Assembly (NCBI GenBank): GCA_013202335.1
Contig: JABMQR010000109.1
Coordinates: 1-6,148, forward strand
DNA length: 6,148 nt
Direction: 5' to 3'
DNA from: Bacteroidota bacterium
GTDB lineage: Bacteria > Spirochaetota > Spirochaetia > JABMQR01
This document shows positions 1 to 5,251 of this stretch, piece by piece (position 1 is the stretch's first letter; each line of letters begins with the position of its first letter). The position numbers and the translations under genes are program-made. The notes below the pieces were generated by a model. It was not told the DNA's origin. It saw only the letters and a list, made by a program, of their open reading frames with translations, and did not search any database.

Positions 1-482
1 ATATAAGGGTTTATAGTGAACCTGGAGAAGGAACTGCATTTCATGTTTACTTGCCCGTGATCAAATCCCGGGTTGAAACAAAGGGACCTATAACGATCAC
101 ACCTGTCCAAAAGGGAACTGAACGAATCCTTCTCGTTGATGATGAAGAACAGACTGTTCGCATGGAAACGCAAATGCTGGAGAAACTTGGTTATCATGTC
201 ACTGCACGAACCAGCAGTATTGAAGCTTTGGAAGCTTTTATGGCAAATCCGGATAAGTTCGATCTCGTCATTACCGACATGACCATGCCGAATATGACAG
301 GAGTTCAACTTTCGCAGAAACTTATGGAGATAAGATCAATACCAATCATAATCTGTACCGGTTTCAGCGAGCAAATTAGTGCGGATAAGGCCAAAGCAAT
401 CGGAATTAGTGAATATGTCATGAAACCGGTGGTTAAAAGTGAACTGGCTAAAAAAATTAGAGAAGTGCTGGATCAGCGCTGA
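1..482 (+). CDS. Hybrid sensor histidine kinase, C-terminal part (ATPase end plus receiver); 5' end outside window
   Basis: The frame is open from base 3 to the TGA at 480-482. It begins with IRVYSEPGEGTAFHVYLP, the typical last stretch of a HATPase_c domain, with GEGTAF as the G3-type box, so the TTG at 51 is internal and not a start. After a linker of about 20 residues comes a full receiver domain. It has the acidic pair Asp-Asp (138-143), the phospho-acceptor Asp at 276-278 in VITDMTMPNMTG, the switch Thr near 357 in IIICTG, and the invariant Lys at 423-425 in YVMKPV. All receiver residues needed for phosphorylation are present. The protein should autophosphorylate a His upstream of the window and pass the phosphate to this Asp. 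No output domain follows, so a separate phosphotransfer protein or regulator is probably needed. The sensor part is not visible and the signal is unknown. Confidence 0.93.
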   Translation, partial: IRVYSEPGEGTAFHVYLPVIKSRVETKGPITITPVQKGTERILLVDDEEQTVRMETQMLEKLGYHVTARTSSIEALEAFMANPDKFDLVITDMTMPNMTGVQLSQKLMEIRSIPIIICTGFSEQISADKAKAIGISEYVMKPVVKSELAKKIREVLDQR

Positions 483-521
483 GAAATCAAATAGACTGAA
501 CCTTAAATACCTGCAATAACG

Positions 522-545
522 ACCAAGTATCAAGTGCCTGGTTTT
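522..545 (+). terminator. Weak possible terminator after the hybrid kinase
   Basis: ACCAAG (522-527) can pair with CCTGGT (537-542) with one A-C mismatch, and the stem runs into TTTT (542-545). It lies 40 bp after the kinase stop codon, where a terminator would be expected. The stem is short and the U tract is only four long, so this is a tentative call. Confidence 0.2.
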
Positions 546-703
546 CTGACATAAACAAAACATATCAAAGAAGGATGAATTGTCAGATTGAGCCCAATAA
601 TGGACTTCACCCTGACTTTTTTATCCTGACTGTCTACGAATATTTTCAGCCTCCTCTTTATTCAACCTCGCTGCCAACGAACCGCATCCGGCCATGACAG
701 AAT

Positions 704-763
704 CAGTCCGGAATACCGGACAACAGTCCGAAGTCGCGGACAGCAGTCCGAATTACCGGACTA
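704..763. repeat. Three tandem 20-bp palindromic units, GTCCG-N6-CGGAC (candidate operator or enhancer array)
   Basis: Units lie at 704-723, 724-743 and 744-763. Each contains GTCCG and CGGAC as a perfect inverted repeat around six variable bases (706-721, 726-741, 746-761). In the first unit the stem extends to GTCCGG/CCGGAC, and in the third to AGTCCG/CGGACT. The arms are invariant while the centres differ (gaatac, aagtcg, aattac), which fits selection on a dimer-binding site better than a recent copy event. The 20-bp period, roughly two helical turns, would place bound dimers on the same DNA face. The array ends about 105 bp before the sigma-54-like promoter at 869-884, a usual place for enhancer-binding-protein sites. 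The cognate regulator is not known. Confidence 0.75.
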
Positions 764-868
764 TTTATTACCAAAAATGATGCATAACTTTTCGCATGAC
801 TCGCCTCTATTTTAATAACTTATTGAAGATATACTAAATTACATCGAGCTAACCTTTTGATCATCCCT

Positions 869-884
869 TGGTACATTTTTTGTA
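869..884 (+). promoter_or_regulatory. Probable sigma-54-type (-24/-12) promoter for the 904 gene
   Basis: TGGTACA-N4-TTGTA has the GG of the -24 element (870-871) and a TTG at the -12 element with the normal spacing. It differs from the TGGCAC-N5-TTGCA pattern seen at 2635 by T for C in each element. The G-T instead of G-C at -12 weakens the call. Transcription would start near 895, about 9 bases before the ATG at 904. Support comes mainly from its position downstream of the palindromic array. Confidence 0.4.
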
Positions 885-903
885 TATACCTGAACAATAC
901 GAT

Positions 904-1341
904 ATGAGCTATCTTACTTTGGAGCGGATATTGAGTTTACTATTTTATACAGCTAATACAAAAGGTGCAGGACAACTACTATGGAGCTTGCATCAGGATT
1001 TGGCATCCGAGTATAAGGCAGAGTTTTTCCAAACCATCGATACACTTTCCCAAAAGCTCCGCCAACCCCAAGGCTATCAGTCCATTGCAGTCCTTCTGGC
1101 AAGCACTCAGGAGGAACTTACAGATATTCTTACTATTAGAAATCTGCTTGACGATGTTCGCATCATCCTCATTTTGCCCGACAGAAATAAAGAGACCATA
1201 AGTAAAGGGCATTCCTTGTATCCTCGGTTTTTAACATATGTGGATAGTGATTTTAGCTGGGTTGCGGCCGTACTTAAAAAATACTGTCAAATAATCATGC
1301 CCTTAAATAGGCAGGATAAAGAGCAAATAAAAGTGGGATAA
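904..1341 (+). CDS. Uncharacterised 145-residue protein, possibly with a receiver-like fold
   Basis: I do not recognise a named family. The second half alternates hydrophobic strands and helices (IAVLLAS, then VRIILILPDR, then a GHSLYPRFLTYVDSDF stretch, then a helix with VAAVLKKY), which could be a small alpha/beta or degenerate receiver fold. I associate this LPD-R / GH-L-PRF / SDF pattern with conserved deltaproteobacterial proteins near signalling genes, but only from memory. There is no signal peptide or membrane segment, so it should be cytoplasmic. The frame is open back to a TTG at 868, but that start would lie inside the probable sigma-54-like promoter; the ATG at 904 is preferred. 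Neither start has a Shine-Dalgarno sequence. The damaged cheW begins 43 bp downstream, so co-transcription with cheW is likely. Confidence 0.65.
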   Translation: MSYLTLERILSLLFYTANTKGAGQLLWSLHQDLASEYKAEFFQTIDTLSQKLRQPQGYQSIAVLLASTQEELTDILTIRNLLDDVRIILILPDRNKETISKGHSLYPRFLTYVDSDFSWVAAVLKKYCQIIMPLNRQDKEQIKVG

Positions 1342-1370
1342 GACTTTCATAGAATTTCAAACATAAAAAG

Positions 1371-1377
1371 AAAGGAG
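1371..1377 (+). promoter_or_regulatory. Strong ribosome binding site for cheW
   Basis: AAAGGAG sits 7 bases before the ATG at 1385. It fixes the CheW start and shows that this end of the damaged region is still intact. Confidence 0.85.
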
Positions 1378-1384
1378 CAAAAAC

Positions 1385-1861
1385 ATGGCAGAATTAACAG
1401 AAACTATAGATCAGGGCGCATGTCCCGTTGAATCTACACCCGCAGGGGATTCAACCGGGGTAAAGGCCATGGCTGACAAGGAGGGAAAATATCTGACCTT
1501 TTCATTGGCCGATGAAGAGTACGGCATCGGTATTTTAAAAATCAAGGAAATCATCGGGATGATGCCCATTACCACGGTCCCGCAGACACCCGAGTTTGTT
1601 AAAGGCGTCATTAACCTGCGGGGCAAAGTGATACCGGTGATCGATTTAAGGCTCAGGTTCGGCATGGATGCCATCGATTACACCGAGCGCACCTGCATTA
1701 TCGTGGTTGAATTTGTCATTCTTCTTTTTAGCGCAGTTGCCGTCTACCAGATGTTTTCAATGTCAAACCTTGGCGTACTGCAGGATGAAGGCGCAGGTAG
1801 GGCTGCAGATGCGCGTTCAGGGTATCTATACTGTTATGGCCGATGCCGTCATAAATCGTAA
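1385..1861 (+). pseudogene. cheW: CheW truncated and fused in frame to the first membrane helix of an MCP, then frameshifted
   Basis: Residues 1-109 are a good CheW. After a tail of about 34 residues the CheW fold begins with KYLTFSLADEEYGIGILKI, followed by FVKGVINLRGKVIPVIDLR and CIIVVE. CheW proteins normally continue for another 50-60 residues (second beta-barrel half), and these are absent. From about 1712 the same frame reads FVILLFSAVAVYQMFSM, a transmembrane helix of the kind that opens an MCP, then an SNLGVLQDEGAGRAADA stretch. Near 1800-1815 the MCP homology jumps to the next frame (see the following feature), leaving an unrelated tail to the TAG-free frame end at 1859-1861. CheW couples receptors to CheA. 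This version lacks half of its fold and probably cannot do so. A deletion joining cheW to a downstream mcp explains it best; an assembly chimera is also possible. Confidence 0.8.
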
Positions 1862-2453
1862 CTTGGCTGAGACCAAAGCTGACTGGGCCAAGGTAAAAGA
1901 ACCGGTAGCCAAAGATATTGCCTCTGTTCATAATCTGGCCGATACTGATGCCGAAAAAGCGCTGGCTAATAAATTTGAGGAAAATTACAGAAGCTATCTG
2001 AGTCTATTTGAAAATAAAGTACTGCCTGTCCTTGAAAACGATCAGGAAGACACCATGCTTGAGGTTAGAAAGCTGGATGGTGAACTGGACGGGATCCGGA
2101 CAGCCGTGTTAGGCGCTCTTGATGCAATCAGCGACTCGCTGGAAAACGAAACGAATGATGTGATGTCGGATGAAGGCAAGCTCCGCGAGCTGGACGGCAA
2201 GATCGACCACATTCGTGATACGGTTTTTGATCCTTTGAGAAAAATCGTAGCATCTCTTAATGCAGAGCAAGCTGAGTCTGATGAACTCTTTGACGCTGTT
2301 CGCGAGAGAACAGTCTATTTAGGCACCACCGTCTCCATAATCGGAGCCGTATTAGGGCTTTTAATAGCTTTTTTGTTAACCCGCGCTATCACCATGCAAA
2401 TAATTTTTCCAGTACATTTTACGGTATTGCATATTTCGTTGCTCCATGTGTGA
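1785..2453 (+). pseudogene. Methyl-accepting chemotaxis protein fragment: periplasmic sensor and TM2 only
   Basis: MCP-like sequence resumes in this frame at about 1803 (LQMRVQGIYTVMADAVIN), continuing the frame that carried TM1 at 1712-1762. A long helical, charged periplasmic region follows, resembling a four-helix-bundle sensor, to about 2320. The second membrane helix is at about 2329-2393 (VSIIGAVLGLLIAFLLTRAIT). An intact MCP would go on with PI and a HAMP domain, then methylation helices and the CheW/CheA-binding hairpin. Here the homology stops at 2393, and 19 unrelated residues lead to the TGA at 2451-2453. Without the cytoplasmic domain it cannot signal to CheA. ATG 1785 is the first start giving little unrelated sequence; 1809 is an alternative. 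Whether any product is made is unclear. Confidence 0.75.
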
Positions 2454-2634
2454 ATTGGTCGGCAATTTTTTGTATAATGCTGTCAACAATTTAACAGAAA
2501 ATTTATCCTTTAATACTTCACAGATTCGTTTCTAATTTTATAACTTATAACTTGGTATTATTTTTGGCTGTTTCTTATTGATATCATTTGTATTGAGGTG
2601 TTCTCTGTACAAGTCCATGAGGGCTATATCTAAC
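2394..2634. other. AT-rich spacer between the MCP breakpoint and the sigma-54 promoter
   Basis: No gene or gene remnant is recognisable on either strand. The composition is clearly more AT-rich than the genes on either side. An imperfect inverted repeat, ATGCAAATA (2394-2402) with TATTGCAT (2425-2432), starts exactly at the MCP breakpoint. AATTG/CAATT (2453-2467) followed by a T run makes a very weak hairpin just after the fragment's stop codon. Confidence 0.5.
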
Positions 2635-2650
2635 TGGCACATATGTTGCA
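2635..2650 (+). promoter_or_regulatory. Sigma-54 (-24/-12) promoter of the cheY-cheA operon
   Basis: TGGCACATATGTTGCA matches the sigma-54 consensus TGGCACG-N4-TTGCA with one mismatch outside the key GG (2636-2637) and GC (2648-2649) pairs, at the correct spacing. Transcription should start near 2661, 47 bases before the regulator's ATG at 2708. Such promoters need an ATP-dependent enhancer-binding activator; none is encoded in this window, and the GTCCG-N6-CGGAC units do not recur upstream of this site. Confidence 0.85.
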
Positions 2651-2673
2651 ACCAAACAGGAGAGATCGACATT

Positions 2674-2706
2674 ATGATGAAAAACAAAATAGGAGCGTCT
2701 ACTTAA
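2674..2706 (+). other. Ten-codon leader reading frame just before the cheY-like gene
   Basis: The frame encodes MMKNKIGAST and stops with TAA one base before the ATG at 2708. The predicted sigma-54 start near 2661 falls inside its only Shine-Dalgarno-like sequence (AGGAGAG, 2658-2664), so initiation may be weak. AGGAG at 2691-2695, inside this frame, is the likely ribosome site of the downstream gene, so translation of the leader could affect it. The peptide also resembles the start of many MCPs (MKN-KIG type), so it may be the stump of a deleted receptor gene. Confidence 0.35.
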
Positions 2707-2707
2707 C

Positions 2708-3118
2708 ATGAAACTTAATAATCTCAAGGTACTGGTTGTTGACGATTACGAAAAGATGCGTCAGCGGCTGTGCGCCATCTTAAAGCCGTTGGACCTAAAT
2801 ATTTTCGAGGCTTCTAACGGCGTTGAGGCCCTGAAAGCCTTACGCCAAGAAAAGTTCGACGTAGTATTTACAGATTTAGTAATGCCTGAAATGGACGGGT
2901 TTGAACTTTGCGAGGAAATTCGGAAAACGCCGGAATGGACGGACATACCCATTGTCGTCATATCGACGCATTATGACAGCAACTACATCGTTAAGGCGCT
3001 GCGTCAAGGCGCTGATGATTACATACCCAAACCGGTTGAACTTGAAACTGTCAAAAGAGTTTTGGATCGTATTTTAACCCCTGCAATCCCGAGAGAAAAC
3101 TATGAACAGAACAATTAA
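2708..3118 (+). CDS. CheY-like single-domain response regulator
   Basis: The 136 residues form one complete receiver domain with no output domain. Key residues are present: acidic pair Asp12-Asp13 (VLVVDDYEKM), phospho-acceptor Asp56 (VFTDLVMPEMDG), switch Ser86 (IVVIST), and Lys108 in YIPKPV. Ser in place of the common Thr is a usual variant. It should accept phosphate from the His of the adjacent CheA-type kinase and act by protein binding. With no flagellar gene in view, the target could be a motor or something else. It is the first full gene after the sigma-54 promoter. AGGAG at 2691-2695 lies 12 bases before the ATG, a rather long spacing. Its 3' end overlaps the kinase gene by 17 bp, which suggests translational coupling and matched amounts of the two proteins. 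It has about 10-15 residues beyond a minimal receiver at the C terminus. Confidence 0.92.
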   Translation: MKLNNLKVLVVDDYEKMRQRLCAILKPLDLNIFEASNGVEALKALRQEKFDVVFTDLVMPEMDGFELCEEIRKTPEWTDIPIVVISTHYDSNYIVKALRQGADDYIPKPVELETVKRVLDRILTPAIPRENYEQNN

Positions 3119-5207
3119 ACATTCGGAAAATATGCTGGTAAGAGGTGAAGAGTTAGATCGCTTGTTACTGTTGGCCGGGGAAGTTATTATTACATCGAGC
3201 AATCAGGGCCTTGTTTATAAAAATTTGCAGGACCTTTTCGACAAAAAGGTTCCCGTGGATCAGGAAGCGCTGGATGCCGCCAAAGACCTGGCTTCTTCCA
3301 CCTCGCTGCTCTCTGGAGATCTGCACTGGCTGGTTCAATCCATCCGGACGGTAAATCTCAAAGACATGGGGTTTCGGTCCCGGCGTCTGGTACGTGATCT
3401 GTCACGTAAAACCGGCAAGCTCATCAACTTTGAGGTTCGGGGTGAAGAGACCACTATAGATAAAGCCATTGTAGACCAGCTTTACGATCCCATTGCCCAC
3501 CAGCTGCGTAACGCGGTTGACCACGGCATTGAAGATGTTCAGACCAGGGAGCGTCTCGGCAAGCCCCAGGAGGGCCGGATAGTTTTTAATGTTTATAATA
3601 CCGACCAGGAGACGGTTATTGAAATCGAGGATGACGGTGCCGGCGTACCTTTACAGGAATTGCACAACAAAGGCATTGAAAGCGGCATCATCAGCAAAGA
3701 CGACCCGATAAAGGAAGAGATCGCCTTGGAGCTGATGTGTACGCCGGGGCTGACCACTTCAGAGACGGTGTCAAAGATATCCGGGCGTGGTGTTGGTATG
3801 GATGTGGTCAGGAACAGTATTGACAACTTGGGCGGCACATTTTATTTCAAAACCACAGCCGGTCAGGGGACAACTTTTACGTTCCGCATTCCACTGGCAT
3901 CCGCGGTTAATATTGTTGACGCGCTGGTAGTCGGCGCTGATGAAAACATTTTTGCTTTCCCTATCTCTAATGTGGTTGCTTCCATTGCCCTGAGCAAAGA
4001 GGATATTACAAGCGCCCTTGAAAAAGGGGAAATGGTGAAATATTTAGACAGCCTGCTGCCGCTTCACGATCTTAACCATGTACTGGATAAAAGGTGTGCA
4101 GACTTTGACTGGGCGGCTAGTAACGGCAACATACCTATTCTGATTATTGAACATAAAGGCAAAAGAGTTGCCTTTAAGGTGACAGAATTTTTGGCGCCTC
4201 AAAAATTAGTGATTATTCCTTTTGATGAATCCATCGCCGCAACCGGTCTGGTAGGTTCAACTATTCTGGGCGGCCGAAAGTTGGGATATATTGTGGATGT
4301 TCCCGCCCTGATCAGCCTGGCCCTGGATGAAAAGGTGCGTGGTGTAACCAGAAAGGTCAGGGGCAAAGATTCTGAACAAACCACAGAGACCGCAGCAGCC
4401 TCTGAACAGGAGCGACCGGCAGGCGACGCTTTCACAGAGGATCCGTATGATACCCATTCAGAAGTTTCCGCAGCGGCCAAGCAGGAATATGTGACTGAAT
4501 TGGAAAGACTGTTTCCGGATTTGAATGAAGCGGTCTTTGCCATTGAATCCGATCCGTCCGACAACGAAAAAGTGCATGCCGCTTTCCGGTTATTCCACAC
4601 CATTAAAGGCAACTTTATCATGATGGGGCTGCCCAAAGGCGGCGAAACTATACACGGCATTGAGTCCGTCCTCGACAGCACGCGCAGCGGCAAGATGGAA
4701 ATCACACCTGAAGTGATGGATATCATTATGGACGGGGTTTCATACATCGAAGATGTGGTGCGTAACATGCAGGCGGGTACTTGGGAGGATAAGGCTGCCG
4801 AAGATATTGTTGAGCGCAGTACGAGTCTGCTTCCTGAAAAAAGCTTCGAGCAGCAGGAGATCGAAGATGTAGCGGAGGCGGAAATCAGATTAACCCACGA
4901 GTCACAATATCGTGCCCTGATGCATCGTAAAAACAACTCAAAATTCTATCGTATTTATATTGAATTCGATCCCGGCGGCCAGCCGTCTTTCCTGGTTGCC
5001 TGCCTGATTTACAGACGCATTTGCGATGTGGGGGATGTACTGGGAACAGTCCCTCTGCTGGCTGATATAGAAAAAGGCATGATGGACGGAAAAATCAAAC
5101 TCTTGTTTACGTCGCCTCATGATCAGGATTTTCTCCAGCAGGTACTCGAAGAGCTTTTTACAAAACACTATGGTGCTAGTCTGGTGAGTCTTACTATCAG
5201 TAGTTAG
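3102..5207 (+). CDS. cheA: CheA-type histidine kinase with permuted domain order (P3-P4-P5-P1-P2)
   Basis: All five CheA domains appear present, in an unusual order. Residues 12-95 are P3, the dimerisation hairpin (LDRLLLLAGEVIITS). P4, the ATPase, runs to about 262 with N-box HQLRNAVDHGIE (Asn137), G1 DDGAG (177-181), PGLTT, G2 GRGVGMD (from 228) and G3 GTTF (256-259). P5, the CheW-like coupling domain, spans about 264-405. An acidic, Ala/Ser/Thr-rich linker follows (about 406-460). P1, the phosphotransfer domain, is at about 463-565, with the phosphorylated His499 in FHTIKGN. Residues 615-701 resemble P2, the CheY-binding domain, around a VLGTVPLLADIEKG stretch. Canonical CheA has P1-P2 first. 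All catalytic motifs are intact, so it should transfer ATP phosphate to His499 and on to the adjacent regulator. Length is normal for CheA. The ATG at 3102 lies inside the preceding gene; GAGAG sits upstream, and ATG 3132 is a weaker alternative. The P2 call is the least certain. Confidence 0.9.
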   Translation: MNRTIKHSENMLVRGEELDRLLLLAGEVIITSSNQGLVYKNLQDLFDKKVPVDQEALDAAKDLASSTSLLSGDLHWLVQSIRTVNLKDMGFRSRRLVRDLSRKTGKLINFEVRGEETTIDKAIVDQLYDPIAHQLRNAVDHGIEDVQTRERLGKPQEGRIVFNVYNTDQETVIEIEDDGAGVPLQELHNKGIESGIISKDDPIKEEIALELMCTPGLTTSETVSKISGRGVGMDVVRNSIDNLGGTFYFKTTAGQGTTFTFRIPLASAVNIVDALVVGADENIFAFPISNVVASIALSKEDITSALEKGEMVKYLDSLLPLHDLNHVLDKRCADFDWAASNGNIPILIIEHKGKRVAFKVTEFLAPQKLVIIPFDESIAATGLVGSTILGGRKLGYIVDVPALISLALDEKVRGVTRKVRGKDSEQTTETAAASEQERPAGDAFTEDPYDTHSEVSAAAKQEYVTELERLFPDLNEAVFAIESDPSDNEKVHAAFRLFHTIKGNFIMMGLPKGGETIHGIESVLDSTRSGKMEITPEVMDIIMDGVSYIEDVVRNMQAGTWEDKAAEDIVERSTSLLPEKSFEQQEIEDVAEAEIRLTHESQYRALMHRKNNSKFYRIYIEFDPGGQPSFLVACLIYRRICDVGDVLGTVPLLADIEKGMMDGKIKLLFTSPHDQDFLQQVLEELFTKHYGASLVSLTISS

Positions 5208-5251
5208 TTTTCATCCATAAATGGCTATTATTCCGATAAAAGAAGATGAAA

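Larger units (their letters stand above)
483..903. other. Intergenic regulatory region, no convincing gene
   Basis: This 421-bp gap separates the hybrid kinase from the next gene. It contains the palindromic array at 704-763 and the sigma-54-like promoter at 869-884, listed separately. A 40-codon frame at 575-697 has a purine-rich AAGAAGG directly against its ATG but no recognisable protein, and is not called. Nothing on the minus strand is convincing. Confidence 0.6.

Noticed and set aside
575..697. A 40-codon open frame with AAGAAGG next to its ATG
   Set aside because: The purine tract directly abuts the ATG with no spacing, the peptide resembles nothing I know, and it ends next to the palindrome array; chance is the simplest explanation.
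704..763. Reading the three 20-bp repeats as a small CRISPR array
   Set aside because: The units are contiguous, with no unique spacers of normal length, and are internally palindromic with only six variable bases.
830..835. TATACT as a sigma-70 -10 box for the 904 gene
   Set aside because: No reasonable -35 sequence lies 16-18 bases upstream, and the sigma-54-like site fits the context better.
2453..2478. Hairpin AATTG/CAATT with a T run, and a TATAAT just after it
   Set aside because: The stem is five mostly A-T pairs, too weak for a confident terminator; the TATAAT has no -35 at a suitable distance in this AT-rich stretch.
4199..4936. A 245-codon open frame on the minus strand inside cheA
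   Set aside because: It is a shadow of the cheA coding frame: Ser-rich low-complexity translation, no domain, and the + strand protein is clearly real across the whole interval.
5218..5239. Possible sigma-28 promoter (TAAA ... CCGATAA) before the last gene
   Set aside because: The two elements are only 10 bases apart instead of about 15, so the flagellar-type consensus is not met.
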